A stretch of 64,000 nucleotides of DNA from Mesostigma viride (GCA_009746045.1 RPFO01000276.1:1-64000); one strand, 5' to 3'; positions 45,001 to 60,000 are shown, numbered from the stretch's first letter. Notes: generated from the letters alone by a model not told the origin. Made by a program: numbers and translations.

Positions 45001-48000
45001 TGTGCAGCGGCCGCAGGGCCACCATCTGTCACGGTATCTACGGTTTACGTAAACGTAAAGGCGTAACTTAACGTAAATACGTAGAACCGCATTATGACTT
45101 CTGATTTTCCAGCTATTTCCCACCATTTCCATGGCAATAACTGTCAGTGCTGTCCGTGCACCGCATGGCGCCGCACTGACGTGGCGCGACGAGGTGCCAT
45201 TAGGCCTACAAGAGCTCACTAGCACCGCTTCACCTTGCAAGTATCTGCCGACATTTCCCACCGGTTTACGTCCACTCTACGTTACGTATTTATGCTGAAC
45301 GTAGAAACGTAACGTAAATGGGCAACGTACGTAGAGGCCTGACGTGCCATTTTTCGCCGCCGTAAAGCGTAACGTAAAACCACGTAATTAGGTAATTGAC
45401 GTAATGTAACCCCTTCAACCCTGGTCTAATCCCCCCTGCCACATTGCCCCAGTGTCCAACCCCCCCGCCACATTGCCCCTGTGCCTAACCCCACCTGCCA
45501 CATTGCCCCTGTGCCCTGCGCGGGTGCTGCCCCATGGCCCGCCGCGTGAGCCAGTTCAAACCCGACGACTCCCTCTTCCACGTGGTGACCTCGCTGCTGG
45601 ACTCGGGCTACTCGAGTGCGCCCGTCATCACCGAGGACGCCGAGGGCCTGCCGCTCGTGCTGCACGTGGCCTCGCTCTCCGGCGTGTTCGCACGTAAGGC
45701 GTGGCGCGCCAGGGCTGTGGCTGACCGCAGGGCACCGGCGTAGGATGGTGGCTGACCACAGGGAGCTTGGCATGTTGCCTAGGCAAACAGGATTTGAAGC
45801 TGGGTGGCAGCATGCCCTGTGGCACTTTGCAGCCGCACGCCTGCCTCACGTACCCATGGCACCCGCCATGTGGGGATGTGAGCCTGGTGCATGCAACCTC
45901 CACCATGCACGCTCCTCCATGACCGCTCCACCATGCACGCTCCACCATGTGCGCTCCACCATGCACACTCCACCATGCACACTCCACCATGCACGCTCCA
46001 CCACCAGGTGCATGCGTGGCGGCTCGCCGATCACCACAACCCTTGTGTGCCGTGCCTCTGTTTGTGCTGGAAGATTTGCCTCCGTTGGATGCTTCCTGTG
46101 CCTCTGGCACCGGGGTGGGATTCGAGCTGATGCCACGTTTGCGTGTGCCATTGGGCAATCTTGCTTCTCTCTACACCCGCAGGGATGGTGCAACATTTCA
46201 AGCACATGCCTGGGGCCCTGCCTACCCTGCGGTCCCCCCTGGGCCTCATCCCGATCGGGTCGTGGGCCGCGCAAGGTGGGGTGCGGGGTTTGTGTTCAAT
46301 GTGCCCGAATGAACCATCTCGCCGTGTCTCCTCGTTATGTCTGGGTTGCTCCCACCACCCTTGCCGCGCTGGCTTTGTGCAGCGATATATCGTTTATGTC
46401 TGGGTTGCTCCCACCACCCTTGCCGCGATGGCTTTGTGCAGCGATATATCGTTTATGTCTGGGTTGCTCCCACCACCCTTGCCGCGATGGCTTTGTGCAG
46501 CGATATATCGTTTATGTCTGGGTTGCTCCCACCACCCTTGCCGCGATGGCTTTGTGCAGCGATATATCGTTTATGTCTGGGTTGCTCCCACCACCCTTGC
46601 CGCGATGGCTTTGTGCAGCGATATATCGTTTATGTCTGGGTTGCTCCCACCACCCTTGCCGCGATGGCTTTGTGCAGCGATATATCGTTTGTGTCTGGGT
46701 TGCTCCCACCACCCTTGCCGCGATGGCTTCGTGCAGCGATATATCGTTTGTGTCTGGGTTGCTCCCACCACCCTTGCCGCGATGGCTTTGTGCAGCGATA
46801 CATCGTTTATGTCTGGGTTGCTCCCACCACCCTTGCCGCGATGGCTTTGTGCAGCGATATATCGTTTGTGTCTGGGTTGCTCCCACCACCCTTGCCGCGA
46901 TGGCTTTGTGCAGCGATATATTGTTTGTGTCTGGGTTGCTCCCACCACCCTTGCCGCGATGGCTTCGTGCAGCGATATATCGTTTATGTCTGGGTTGCTC
47001 CCACCACCCTTGCCGCGATGGCTTCGTGCAGCGATATATCGTTTATGTCTGGGTTGCTCCCACCACCCTTGCCGCGATGGCTTTGAGCAGCGATATATCG
47101 TTTATGTCTGGGTTGCTCCCACCACCCTTGCCGCGATGGCTTTGTGCAGCGATATATCGTTTATGTCTGGGTTGCTGCCACCACCCTTGCCGCGATGGCT
47201 TTGTGCAGCGATATATCGTTTATGTCTGGGTTGCTCCCACCACCCTTGCCGCGATGGCTTTGTGCAGCGATATATCGTTTATGTCTGGGTTGCTCCAACC
47301 ACCCTTGCCGCGATGGCTTTGTGCAGCGATATATCGTTTATGTCTGGGTTGCTCCAACCACCCTTGCCGCGATGGCTTTGTGCAGCGATATATCGTTTAT
47401 GTCTGGGTTGCTGCCACCACCCTTGCCGCGATGGCTTTGTGCAGCGATATGTCGTTTGTGTCTGGGTTGCTCCCACCACCCTTGCCGCGATGGCTTTGTG
47501 CAGCGATATATCGTTTGTGTCTGGGTTGCTGCCACCACCCTTGCCGCGATGGCTTCGTGCGGCGATATATCGTTTATGTCTGGGTTGCTCCCACCATCCT
47601 TGCCGCGATGGCTTTGTGCAGCGATATATCGTTTATGTCTGGGTTGCTCCAACCACCCTTGCCGCGATGGCTTTGTGCAGCGATATATCGTTTATGTCTG
47701 GGTTGCTGCCACCACCCTTGCCGCGATGGCTTTGTGCAGCGATATATCGTTTGTGTCTGGGTTGCTCCACTACGCAACCACCCTTGCCGCGATGGCTTTG
47801 TGCAGCGATATATCGTTTATGTCTGGGTTGCTCCCACCACCCTTGCCGCGATGGCTTTGTGCAGCGATATATCGTTTATGTCTGGGTTGCTTCAACCACC
47901 CTTGCCGCGATGGCTTTGTGCAGCGATATATCGTTTATGTCTGGGTTGCTCCCACCACCCTTGCCGCGATGGCTTTGTGCAGCGATATATCGTTTATGTC

Positions 48001-51000
48001 TGGGTTGCTGCCACCACCCTTGCCGCGATGGCTTTGTGCAGCGATATATCGTTTATGTCTGGGTTGCTCCCACCACCCTTGCCGCGATGGCTTTGTGCAG
48101 CAATACATCGTTTATGTCTGGGTTGCTCCCACCACCCTTGCCGCGATGGCTTTGTGCAGCGATATATCGTTTGTGTCTGGGTTGCTCCCACCACCCTTGC
48201 CGCGATGGCTTTGTGCAGCGATATATCGTTTGTGTCTGGGTTGCTCCCACCACCCTTGCCGCGATGGCTTCGTGCAGCGATATATCGTTTATGTCTGGGT
48301 TGCTCCCACCACCCTTGCCGCGATGGCTTTGTGCAGCGATATATCGTTTATGTCTGGGTTGCTCCCACCACCCTTGCCGCGATGGCTTTGAGCAGCGATA
48401 TATCGTTTATGTCTGGGTTGCTCCCACCACCCTTGCCGCGATGGCTTTGTGCAGCGATATATCGTTTATGTCTGGGTTGCTGCCACCACCCTTGCCGCGA
48501 TGGCTTTGTGCAGCGATATATCATTTATGTCTGGGTTGCTCCCACCACCCTTGCCGCGATGGCTTTGTGCAGCGATGTATCGTTTATGTCTGGGTTGCTC
48601 CAACCACCCTTGCCGCGATGGCTTTGTGCAGCGATATATCGTTTATGTCTGGGTTGCTCCAACCACCCTTGCCGCGATGGCTTTGTGCAGCGATATATCG
48701 TTTATGTCTGGGTTGCTGCCACCACCCTTGCCGCGATGGCTTTGTGCAGCGATATGTCGTTTGTGTCTGGGTTGCTCCCACCACCCTTGCCGCGATGGCT
48801 TTGTGCAGCGATATATCGTTTGTGTCTGGGTTGCTGCCACCACCCTTGCCGCGATGGCTTCGTGCAGCGATATATCGTTTATGTCTGGGTTGCTCCCACC
48901 ATCCTTGCCGCGATGGCTTTGTGCAGCGATATATCGTTTATGTCTGGGTTGCTGCCACCACCCTTGCCGCGATGGCTTTGTGCAGCGATATATCGTTTGT
49001 GTCTGGGTCGCTCCAACCACCCTTGCCGCGATGGCTTTGTGCAGCGATATATCGTTTGTGTCTGGGTTGCTGCACTACGCAACCACCCTTGCCGCGATGG
49101 CTTTGTGCAGCGATATATCGTTTATGTCTGGGTTGCTCCCACCACCCTTGCCGCGATGGCTCCGTGCGGCGATATATCGTTTATGTCTGGGTTGCTTCAA
49201 CCACCCTTGCCGCGATGGCTTTGTGCAGCGATATATCGTTTATGTCTGGGTTGCTCCCACCACCCTTGCCGCGATGGCTTTGTGCAGCGATATATCGTTT
49301 ATGTCTGGGTTGCTGCCACCACCCTTGCCGCGATGGCTTTGTGCAGCGATATATCGTTTATGTCTGGGTTGCTCCCACCACCCTTGCCGCGATGGCTTTG
49401 TGCAGCGATATATCGTTTATGTCTGGGTTGCTGCCACCACCCTTGCCGCGATGGCTTTGTGCAGCGATATATCGTTTATGTCTGGGTTGCTCCCACCACC
49501 CTTGCCGCGATGGCTTTGTGCAGCGATATATCGTTTGTGTCTGGGTTGCTCCAACCACCCTTGCCGCGATGGCTTTGTGCAGCGATATTTCGTTTATGTC
49601 TGGGTTGCTCCAACCACCCTTGCCGCGATGGCTTTGTGCAGCGATATATCGTTTATGTCTGGGTTGCTGCCACCACCCTTGCCGCGATGGCTTTGTGCAG
49701 CGATATATCGTTTGTGTCTGGGTTGCTCCCACCACCCTTGCCGCGATGGCTTTGTGCAGCGATATATCGTTTATGTCTGGGTTGCTGCCACCACCCTTGC
49801 CGCGATGGCTTCTTGCGGGGATATATCGTTTATGTCTGGGTTGCTCCCACCATCCTTGCCGCGATGGCTTTGTGCAGCGATATATCGTTTATGTCTGGGT
49901 TGCTCCAACCACCCTTGCCGCGATGGCTTTGTGCAGCGATATATTGATTATGTCTGGGTTGCTGCCACCACCCTTGCCGCGATGGCTTTGTGCAGCGATA
50001 TATCGTTTATGTCTGGGTTGCTCCCACCATCCTTGCCGCGATGGCTTTGTGCAGCGATATATCGTTTGTGTCTGGGTTGCTCCAACCACCCTTGCCGCGA
50101 TGGCTTTGTGCAGCGATATATCGATTATGTATGGGTTGCTGCCACCACCCTTGCCGCGATGGCTTTGTGCAGCGATATATCGTTTGTGTCTGGGTTGCTC
50201 CATTACGCAACCACCCTTGCCGCGATGGCTTTGTGCAGCGATATATCGTTTATGTCTGGGTTGCTTCAACCACCCTTGCCGCGATGGCTTTGTGCAGCGA
50301 TATATCGTTTATGTCTGGGTTGCTCCCACCACCCTTGCCGCGATGGCTTTGTGCAGCGATACATCGTTTATGTCTGGGTTGCTCCAACCACCCTTGCCGC
50401 GATGGCTTTGTGCAGCGATATATCGTTTATGTCTGGGTTGCTTCCACCACCCTTGCCGCGATGGCTTTGTGCAGCGATATATCGTTTATGTCTGGGTTGC
50501 TGCCACCACCCTTGCCGCGATGGCTTTGTGCAGCGATATATCGTTTATGTCTGGGTTGCTCCCACCACCCTTGCCGCGATGGCTTTGTGCAGCGATATAT
50601 CGTTTATGTCTGGGTTGCTGCCACCACCCTTGCCGCGATGGCTTTGTGCAGCGATATATCGTTTATGTCTGGGTTGCTCCAACCACCCTTGCCGCGATGG
50701 CTTTGTGCAGCGATATATCGTTTATGTCTGGGTTGCTCCAACCACCCTTGCCGCGATGGCTTCGTGCAGCGATATATCGTTTGTGTCTGGGTTGCTCCCA
50801 CCACCCTTGCCGCGATGGCTTTGTGCAGCGATATATCGTTTATGTCTGGGTTGCTGCCACCACCCTTGCCGCGATGGCTTCGTGCGGCGATATATCGTTT
50901 ATGTCTGGGTTGCTCCCACCATCCTTGCCGCGATGGCTTTGTGCAGCGATATATCGTTTATGTCTGGGTTGCTCCAACCACCCTTGCCGCGATGGCTTTG

Positions 51001-54000
51001 TGCAGCGATATATCGATTATGTCTGGGTTGCTGCCACCACCCTTGCCGCGATGGCTTTGTGCAGCGATATATCGTTTATGTCTGGGCTACTCCCACCATC
51101 CTTGCCGCGATGGCTTTGTGCAGCGATATATCGTTTATGTCTGGGTTGCTCCAACCACCCTTGCCGCGATGGCTTTGTGCAGCGATATATCGATTATGTC
51201 TGGGTTGCTCCCACCACCCTTGCCGCGATGGCTTTGTGCAGCGATATATCGTTTGTGTCTGGGTTGCTCCACTACGCAACCACCCTTGCCGCGATGGCTT
51301 CGTGCGGCGATATATCGTTTATGTCTGGGTTGCTCCCACCACCCTTGCCGCGATGGCTTTGTGCAGCGATATATCGTTTATGTCTGGGTTGCTTCAACCA
51401 CCCTTGCCGCGATGGCTTTGTGCAGCGATATATCGTTTATGTCTGGGTTGCTCCAACCACCCTTGCCGCGATGGCTTTGTGCAGCGATATATCGATTATG
51501 TCTGGGTTGCTGCCACCACCCTTGCCGCGATGGCTTTGTGCAGCGATATATCGTTTATGTCTGGGTTGCTCCCACCATCCTTGCCGCGATGGCTTTGTGC
51601 AGCGATATATCGTTTGTGTCTGGGTTGCTCCACCACCCTTGCCGCGATGGCTTTGTGCAGCGATATATCGTTTATGTCTGGGTTGCTCCCACCACCCTTG
51701 CCGCGATGGCTTCGTGCAGCGATACATCGTTTATGTCTGGGTTGCTCCAACCACCCTTGCCGCGATGGCTTTGTGCAGCGATATATCGTTTGTGTCTGGG
51801 TTGCTCCCACCACCCTTGCCGCGATGGCTTTGTGCAGCGATATATCGTTTATGTCTGGGTTGCTGCCACCACCCTTGCCGCGATGGCTTTGTGCAGCGAT
51901 ATATCGTTTATGTCTGGGTTGCTCCCACCACCCTTGCCGCGATGGCTTTGTGCAGCGATATATCGTTTATGTCTGGGTTGCTGCCACCACCCTTGCCGCG
52001 ATGGCTTTGTGCAGCGATATATCGTTTATGTCTGGGTTGCTCCAACCACCCTTGCCGCGATGGCTTCGTGCAGCGATATATCGTTTGTGTCTGGGTTGCT
52101 CCCACCACCCTTGCCGCGATGGCTTTGTGCAGCGATATATCGTTTATGTCTGGGTTGCTGCCACCACCCTTGCCGCGATGGCTTCGTGCGGCGATATATC
52201 GTTTATGTCTGGGTTGCTCCCACCATCCTTGCCGCGATGGCTTTGTGCAGCGATATATCGTTTATGTCTGGGTTGCTCCAACCACCCTTGCCGCGATGGC
52301 TTTGTGCAGCGATATATCGATTATGTCTGGGTTGCTGCCACCACCCTTGCCGCGATGGCTTTGTGCAGCGATATATCGTTTATGTCTGGGCTACTCCACC
52401 ATCCTTGCCGCGATGGCTTTGTGCAGCGATATATCGTTTATGTCTGGGTTGCTCCAACCACCCTTGCCGCGATGGCTTTGTGCAGCGATATATCGATTAT
52501 GTCTGGGTTGCTGCCACCACCCTTGCCGCGATGGCTTTGTGCAGCGATATATCGTTTGTGTCTGGGTTGCTCCACTACGCAACCACCCTTGCCGCGATGG
52601 CTTCGTGCGGCGATATATCGTTTATGTCTGGGTTGCTCCCACCACCCTTGCCGCGATGGCTTTGTGCAGCGATATATCGTTTATGTCTGGGTTGCTTCAA
52701 CCACCCTTGCCGCGATGGCTTTGTGCAGCGATATATCGTTTATGTCTGGGTTGCTCCAACCACCCTTGCCGCGATGGCTTTGTGCAGCGATATATCGATT
52801 ATGTCTGGGTTGCTGCCACCACCCTTGCCGCGATGGCTTTGTGCAGCGATATATCGTTTATGTCTGGGTTGCTCCCACCATCCTTGCCGCGATGGCTTTG
52901 TGCAGCGATATATCGTTTGTGTCTGGGTTGCTCCAACCACCCTTGCCGCGATGGCTTTGTGCAGCGATATATCGATTATGTCTGGGTTGCTGCCACCACC
53001 CATGCCGCGATGGCTTTGTGCAGCGATATATCGTTTGTGTCTGGGTTGCTGCCACCACCCTTGCCGCGATGGCTTTGTGCAGCGATATATCGTTTATGTC
53101 TGGGTTGCTCCAACCACCCTTGCCGCGATGGCTTTGTGCAGCGATATATCGTTTATGTCTGGGTTGCTCCCACCACCCTTGCCGCGATGGCTTTGTGCAG
53201 CGATATATCGTTTATGTCTGGGTTGCTGCCACCACCCTTGCCGCGATGGCTTTGTGCAGCGATATATCGTTTGTGTCTGGGTTGCTCCCACCACCCTTGC
53301 CGCGATGGCTTTGTGCAGCGATATATCGATTATGTCTGGGTTGCTGCCACCACCCTTGCCGCGATGGCTTTGTGCAGCGATATATCGTTTATGTCTGGGT
53401 TGCTCCAACCACCCTTGCCGCGATGGCTTTGTGCAGCGATATATCGTTTATGTCTGGGTTGCTGCCACCACCCTTGCCGCGATGGCTTCGTGCAGCGATA
53501 TATCGTTTGTGTCTGGGTTGCTCCACCACCCTTGCCGCGATGGCTTTGTGCAGCGATATATCGTTTATGTCTGGGTTGCTGCCACCACCCTTGCCGCGAT
53601 GGCTTCGTGCGGCGATATATCGTTTATGTCTGGGTTGCTCTCACCATCCTTGCCGCGATGGCTTTGTGCAGCGATATATCGTTTATGTCTGGGTTGCTCC
53701 AACCACCCTTGCCGCGATGGCTTTGTGCAGCGATATATCGATTATGTCTGGGTTGCTGCCACCACCCTTGCCGCGATGGCTTTGTGCAGCGATATATCGT
53801 TTATGTCTGGGCTACTCCACCACCCTTGCCGCGATGGCTTTGTGCAGCGATATATCGTTTATGTCTGGGTTGCTCCAACCACCCTTGCCGCGATGGCTTT
53901 GTGCAGCGATATATCGATTATGTCTGGGTTGCTGCCACCACCCTTGCCGCGATGGCTTTGTGCAGTGATATATCGTTTGTGTCTGGGTTGCTCCACTACG

Positions 54001-57000
54001 CAACCACCCTTGCCGCGATGGCTTTGTGCAGCGATATATCGTTTATGTCTGGGTTGCTCCCACCACCCTTGCCGCGATGGCTTTGTGCAGCGATATATCG
54101 TTTATGTCTGGGTTGCTTCAACCACCCTTGCCGCGATGGCTTTGTGCAGCGATATATCGTTTATGTCTGGGTTGCTGCCACCACCCTTGCCGCGATGGCT
54201 TTGTGCAGCGATATATCGTTTGTGTCTGGGTTGCTCCAACCACCCTTGCCGCGATGGCTTTGTGCAGCGATATATCGTTTATGTCTGGGTTGCTGCCACC
54301 ACCCTTGCCGCGATGGCTTTGTGCAGCGATATATCGTTTATGTCTGGGTTGCTGCCACCACCCTTGCCGCGATGGCTTTGTGCAGCGATATATCGTTTGT
54401 GTCTGGGTCGCTCCAACCACCCTTGCCGCGATGGCTTTGTGCAGCGATATATCGTTTGGACGGGGGGTATTGAAAGCGTGCATTTGGGTGGCATCTGATT
54501 GCCACGATCCGAGGGGGCCCAAACACGTGGGGCGACTTCATCCCGGTCACATTGAGCTGACTGTTGGGAGGGATGCCCCTGCTTACCTGCCACCCTCGCG
54601 TGGCCGTGCCCCCAGCTTGAGCCCTTAGCATACTAGCGGTTACCGCACGGGTTGCTGGCGCTGCTCGGAACTGCAATATTCGACATGGTCGGAAAGGACT
54701 CTTGTCATTGTATACATTATTTGTTCCTTGTAGTGTTCTTCCTTTGGATTATTGGCGATGTTGAGGATGCGGATACCTGGCGCGGCTTGGAATACAGTTT
54801 GAAACACAAGACTTTCGGCACAGTGGACAGGTGGGCACCCAGGGTTTGTACCAGGGTGTCAAACCCAGGCTATTTACAGTACGTGCCCTTCTTGCATGGG
54901 CGTGCCCTCCGCTTGAGCCCTGCGCAAGCATCTGGTTACTGAGTGCGCCGTGACCCGCCGACCCATTGCGTTTCTTTGGCGCGGTTTCTAGCCCCCAGCT
55001 GGCACGCGTGTGCCAGTGGCTCCCTTCTTCTGTTTCCGTGGGGACATGTCCACTCTGTCTCATCTCAGCCGGGCATGAGGCTTGGGAGGACGGCTACTTG
55101 TATTATCCAACGCGCGCATGCCCTCCTACCCGCCTCGCCAGCAACCAACCGATGATTGTGCTACTCCCCACATTTGGTTCAGGCTTTTTTTCCATGTTTT
55201 GGTTCAGGCTTTCATTCCATGTTTTGGTTCAGGCTTTTATTTCATGTTTTGGTTTAGGCTTTCATTCCATGTTTGGCGGCCTGCAGTGGTCCCTAGGCCC
55301 ACCGTGCATGCCCCGACGCTTCTCTGCCTTGCTGCTGGCTGCACAGCATTTCCCGGGCTGCTGTCAAGTATGACCTGTAATTGAAAAAACCTCACAGCTA
55401 GACGCGCTGCAGTGCAAAGCTGGGGATGCTGCCACAACCAGGTCCTTAAACCCTGCCCCCCTTGGCCTCACCCACGCTCACGCCCGGCGCTGCTCGTGCA
55501 CTTGCAGAGAAGCTGGCGACGCTGCGCGGCGACGTCTCCCTCACCGCGGCGCTGACCATGCTGCTGCAAGGTGGGGACACACGCTCCCTCCGTGTTTGCG
55601 TATGTGGGAGCCACGAGGCATGCAAGGGCAAGGTTTTAGGTCAGAAGGGTTTGGTGATGGATTGGCGTTTGAATCGGGAGAAGCTCTAAACTGGTGTGCG
55701 GGACGGTGCGGTACTGCATGCCCCGCTCCAGCATGTTGTCCCTTTCAGTCTCGGGCATCGTATGCGGTGTGGTCATGGTTCCATAACAGCCAGCATTTCT
55801 TTTCCTTGCTATAAGTGTCATGACTAGGAATAAGTCTCATTCCTGATTTACAACGTGTTCCTCTCTTACTTTGAGGTATAATCCACCACTGTCTTTGAGG
55901 TATACTTTGAGGTATAGGCCAGAGTGTGAAGGGTGGCCTTTGCCTGCCAACAGTCATGGCATCAGAGGCGCAGTCAGCAGTGTTGCAAGCACCGCTTATG
56001 CAAGAGGTTCATCTTCTAGGGTGCTGTGCACAGGTGGCAGCCAGCATCTCAGCAATCCCTCAATAGAACAGTAAACACCTCTATGAACATCTTGCATCCG
56101 TGGGCATAAGTGAGGCGGGGGAAGAGATGATACTAATGCTGACAGAGGCTCTGTTTCTTCTCATGATTGGCTGCGTAATGCTGTGGGAGGACATCAGAAC
56201 CCTAAGGGTGTCCGCACAGCTGATTCTTGGGTGGCATCTCTGTGTTGCCACTCTCCCTCTCCCCCTCACACCATGCCCCACCCCACCGTGCTTCCAGCCA
56301 ATGTGAGCGCGCTCCCTGTTGTGGACGATGCCGGCGCGCTGGTGGATGTCTACGCAAGGAGGTGAGGCCATGCGCGCAGGTGGATGTGGTCACACGGAGG
56401 TGAGGCCATGCCCAAACAGGCAGGGTGCTCGGTTCATGAGCATGTCCCTCACGATGCCCACCTTGGCGCATGGGGCACCGCCGGCAGCTTCTCTTGTGTG
56501 CCTGCATAGATCCCTCTATACAAGCGTCCAGGTAGCACCAGCGTCCTAGGTCAAGGAGAACCCACCACCTTCCCCACCGAGCGGTGGTCCAGGGACTGGC
56601 TAAGCTCTGTCACACACCGGCGTTCCCTGGCAGTCGTCTATCTCCTCGGGGTCCTGTGATCCGGACATAGGGGTCCTGTGACCCGGACAAAGGCTGCGTG
56701 AACGCTGCGTGACCCCGAGCAATGGACGCAGGCTGCGTGACCCAGAGCAATGGACACAGGCTGCGTGAGCGCTGCGTGACCCAGAGCGATGGACACAGGC
56801 TGCGTGAACGCTGCGTGACCCAGAGCGATGGACACAGGCTGCGTGAACGCTGCGTGACCCAGAGCAATGGACACAGGCTGCGTGAGCGCTGCGTGACCCA
56901 GAGCGATGGACACAGGCTGCGTGAGCGCTGCGTGACCCAGAGCAGAGCAAGGACGAGCAGTGATGGTCCGAATGGAGACGACGGTTTCTTCCGTCCCGTT

Positions 57001-60000
57001 GGTTGTACCGTGGGGGGCCACTGCATGGTTGGACAAAATGGTGGCAGGAGCGTGGATGCTCTTCCTTGTCTTGGATGGGTGTTGCTTGTCCACAGCCCAG
57101 GTGGATGCTTGAAAGTTTCTGTGGGCATCAAGACCAGGGAGTGAGCAGGGTGCAACACGGGACAGGGCCTGCGCGGACACCACAGGATGCGGGCGGCGGT
57201 GCAAGAGAAACGTTTCTGTGCGCAATGGCATCCAGAACAGCAACCTGAGCGTGCGGTGCAAGCGAAACAAGGCAAAACGTCGCTAGCGCCGTGCAAGTCC
57301 CCGCGATAACGGGGGCAGCGGCGCGCATCTCACATCCCCTTTGCAAGGAGGGGATTCAACGGCCATTAGCACGAACACGGCTCAGGGCCCGTGTGCAGGT
57401 GACATGCGGCATGCTCGGGTGACCCGGTGGCCATGGCGAAGATGGAGTGCGGATCCCAACATGCACCGATCGGGGGCTATGGGGCTAAATGAAACCCCGA
57501 GATCATGATAGCATCGCATAGAGTGTGGGTGCACCGATCGGGGGCTATGGGGCTACATGAAACCCCGAGATCATGATAGCATCACATAGAGTGTGGGTGC
57601 ACCGATCGGGGGTTATGGGGCTAAATGAAACCCCGAGATCATGATAGCATCGCATAGAGTGTGGGTGCACCGATCGGGGGCTATGGGGCTAAATGAAACC
57701 CCGAGATCATGATAGCATCACATAGAGTGTGGGTGCACCGATCGGGGGCTATGGGGCTAAATGAAACCCCGAGATCATGATAGCATCGCATAGAGTGTGG
57801 GTGCACCGATCGGGGGCTATGGGGCTAAATGAAACCCCGAGATCAGGATAGCATCGCATAGAGTGTGGGTGCACCGATCGGGGGCTATGGGGCTAAATGA
57901 AACCCCGAGATCAGGATAGCATCGCATAGAGTGTGGGTGCACCGATCGGGGGCTATGGGGCTAAATGAAACCCCGAGATCATGATAGCATCGCATAGAGT
58001 GTGGGTGCACCGATCGGGGGCTATGGGGCTAAATGAAACCCCGAGATCAGGATAGCATCGCATAGAGTGTGGGTGCACCGATCGGGGGCTATGGGGCTAA
58101 ATGAAACCCCGAGATCAGGATAGCATCGCATAGAGTGTGGGTGCACCGATCGGGGGCTATGGGGCTAAATGAAACCCCGAGATCAGGATAGCATCGCATA
58201 GAGTGTGGGTGCACCGATCGGGGGCTATGGGGCTAAATGAAACCCCGAGATCAGGATAGCATCGCATAGAGTGTGGGTGCACCGATCGGGGGCTATGGGG
58301 CTAAATGAAACCCCGAGATCATGATAGCATCGCATAGAGTGTGGGTGCACCGATCGGGGGCTATGGGGCTAAATGAAACCCCGAGATCAGGATAGCATCG
58401 CATAGAGTGTGGGTGCACCGATCGGGGGCTATGGGGCTAAATGAAACCCCGAGATCAGGATAGCATCGCATAGAGTGTGGGTGCACCGATCGGGGGCTAT
58501 GGGGCTACATGAAACCCCGAGATCATGATAGCATCGCATAGAGTGTGGGTGCACCGATCGGGGCTATGGGGCTAAATGAAACCCCGAGATCAGGATAGCA
58601 TCGCATAGAGTGTGGGTGCACCGATCGGGGGCTATGGGGCTAAATGAAACCTCGAGATCAGGATAGCATCGCATAGAGTGTGGGTGCACCGATCGGGGGC
58701 TATGGGGCTAAATGAAACCCCGAGATCATGATAGCATCGCATAGAGTGTGGGTGCACCGATCGGGGGTTATGGGGCTAAATGAAACCCCGAGATCATGAT
58801 AGCATCGCATAGAGTGTGGGTGCACCGATCGGGGGCTATGGGGCTAAATGAAACCCCGAGATCAGGATAGCATCGCATAGAGTGTGGGTGCACCGATCGG
58901 GGGCTATGGGGCTAAATGAAACCCCGAGATCATGATAGCATCGCATAGAGTGTGGGTGCACCGATCGGGGGCTATGGGGCTAAATGAAACCCCGAGATCA
59001 TGATAGCATCGCATAGAGTGTGGGTGCACCGATCGGGGGCTATGGGGCTAAATGAAACCCCGAGATCATGATAGCATCGCATAGAGTGTGGGTGCACCGA
59101 TCGGGGGCTATGGGGCTACATGAAACCCCGAGATCATGATAGCATCACATAGAGTGTGGGTGCACCGATCGGGGGTTATGGGGCTAAATGAAACCCCGAG
59201 ATCATGATAGCATCGCATAGAGTGTGGGTGCACCGATCGGGGCTATGGGGCTACATGAAACCCCGAGATCATGATAGCATCGCATAGAGTGTGGGTGCAC
59301 CGATCGGGGGCTATGGGGCTAAATGAAACCCCGAGATCATGATAGCATCGCATAGAGTGTGGGTGCACCGATCGGGGGCTATGGGGCTAAATGAAACCCC
59401 GAGATCATGATAGCATCGCATAGAGTGTGGGTGCACCGATCGGGGGCTATGGGGCTAAATGAAACCCCGAGATCAGGATAGCATCACATAGAGTGTGGGT
59501 GCACCGATCGGGGGCTATGGGGCTACATGAAACCCCGAGATCATGATAGCATCGCATAGAGTGTGGGTGCACCGATCGGGGCTATGGGGCTAAATGAAAC
59601 CCCGAGATCAGGATAGCATCGCATAGAGTGTGGGTGCACCGATCGGGGGCTATGGGGCTAAATGAAACCCCGAGATCAGGATAGCATCGCATAGAGTGTG
59701 GGTGCACCGATCGGGGGCTATGGGGCTAAATGAAACCCCGAGATCATGATAGCATCGCATAGAGTGTGGGTGCACCGATCGGGGGCTATGGGGCTACATG
59801 AAACCCCGAGATCAGGATAGCATCGCATGCCTTGGTCCAATTGTTCCCACCCCATGCACCGCATTCCTGCCGCGGCTCCTCCGTGTACCTCCCTTGCAAC
59901 CTGCGCACTGTGAGAGGCGACTGCCACCACAGGGGATGTTCCGTTGTCGGCGATGGGTGCCGAACATGAAGCATGTGCATGCGCTTCGTTTCTGTGCATG

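Noticed and set aside
46143-54473. A 2,776-codon open frame and several other frames of more than 1,000 codons
   Set aside because: They are translations of a 59-bp tandem repeat lacking stop trinucleotides. The conserved SNF4-like exons on either side show that it is an intron.
57463-59829. CRISPR-like array of 68-bp units
   Set aside because: There are no unique spacers between repeats. It is a head-to-tail minisatellite inside a eukaryotic intron, and no cas genes are present.
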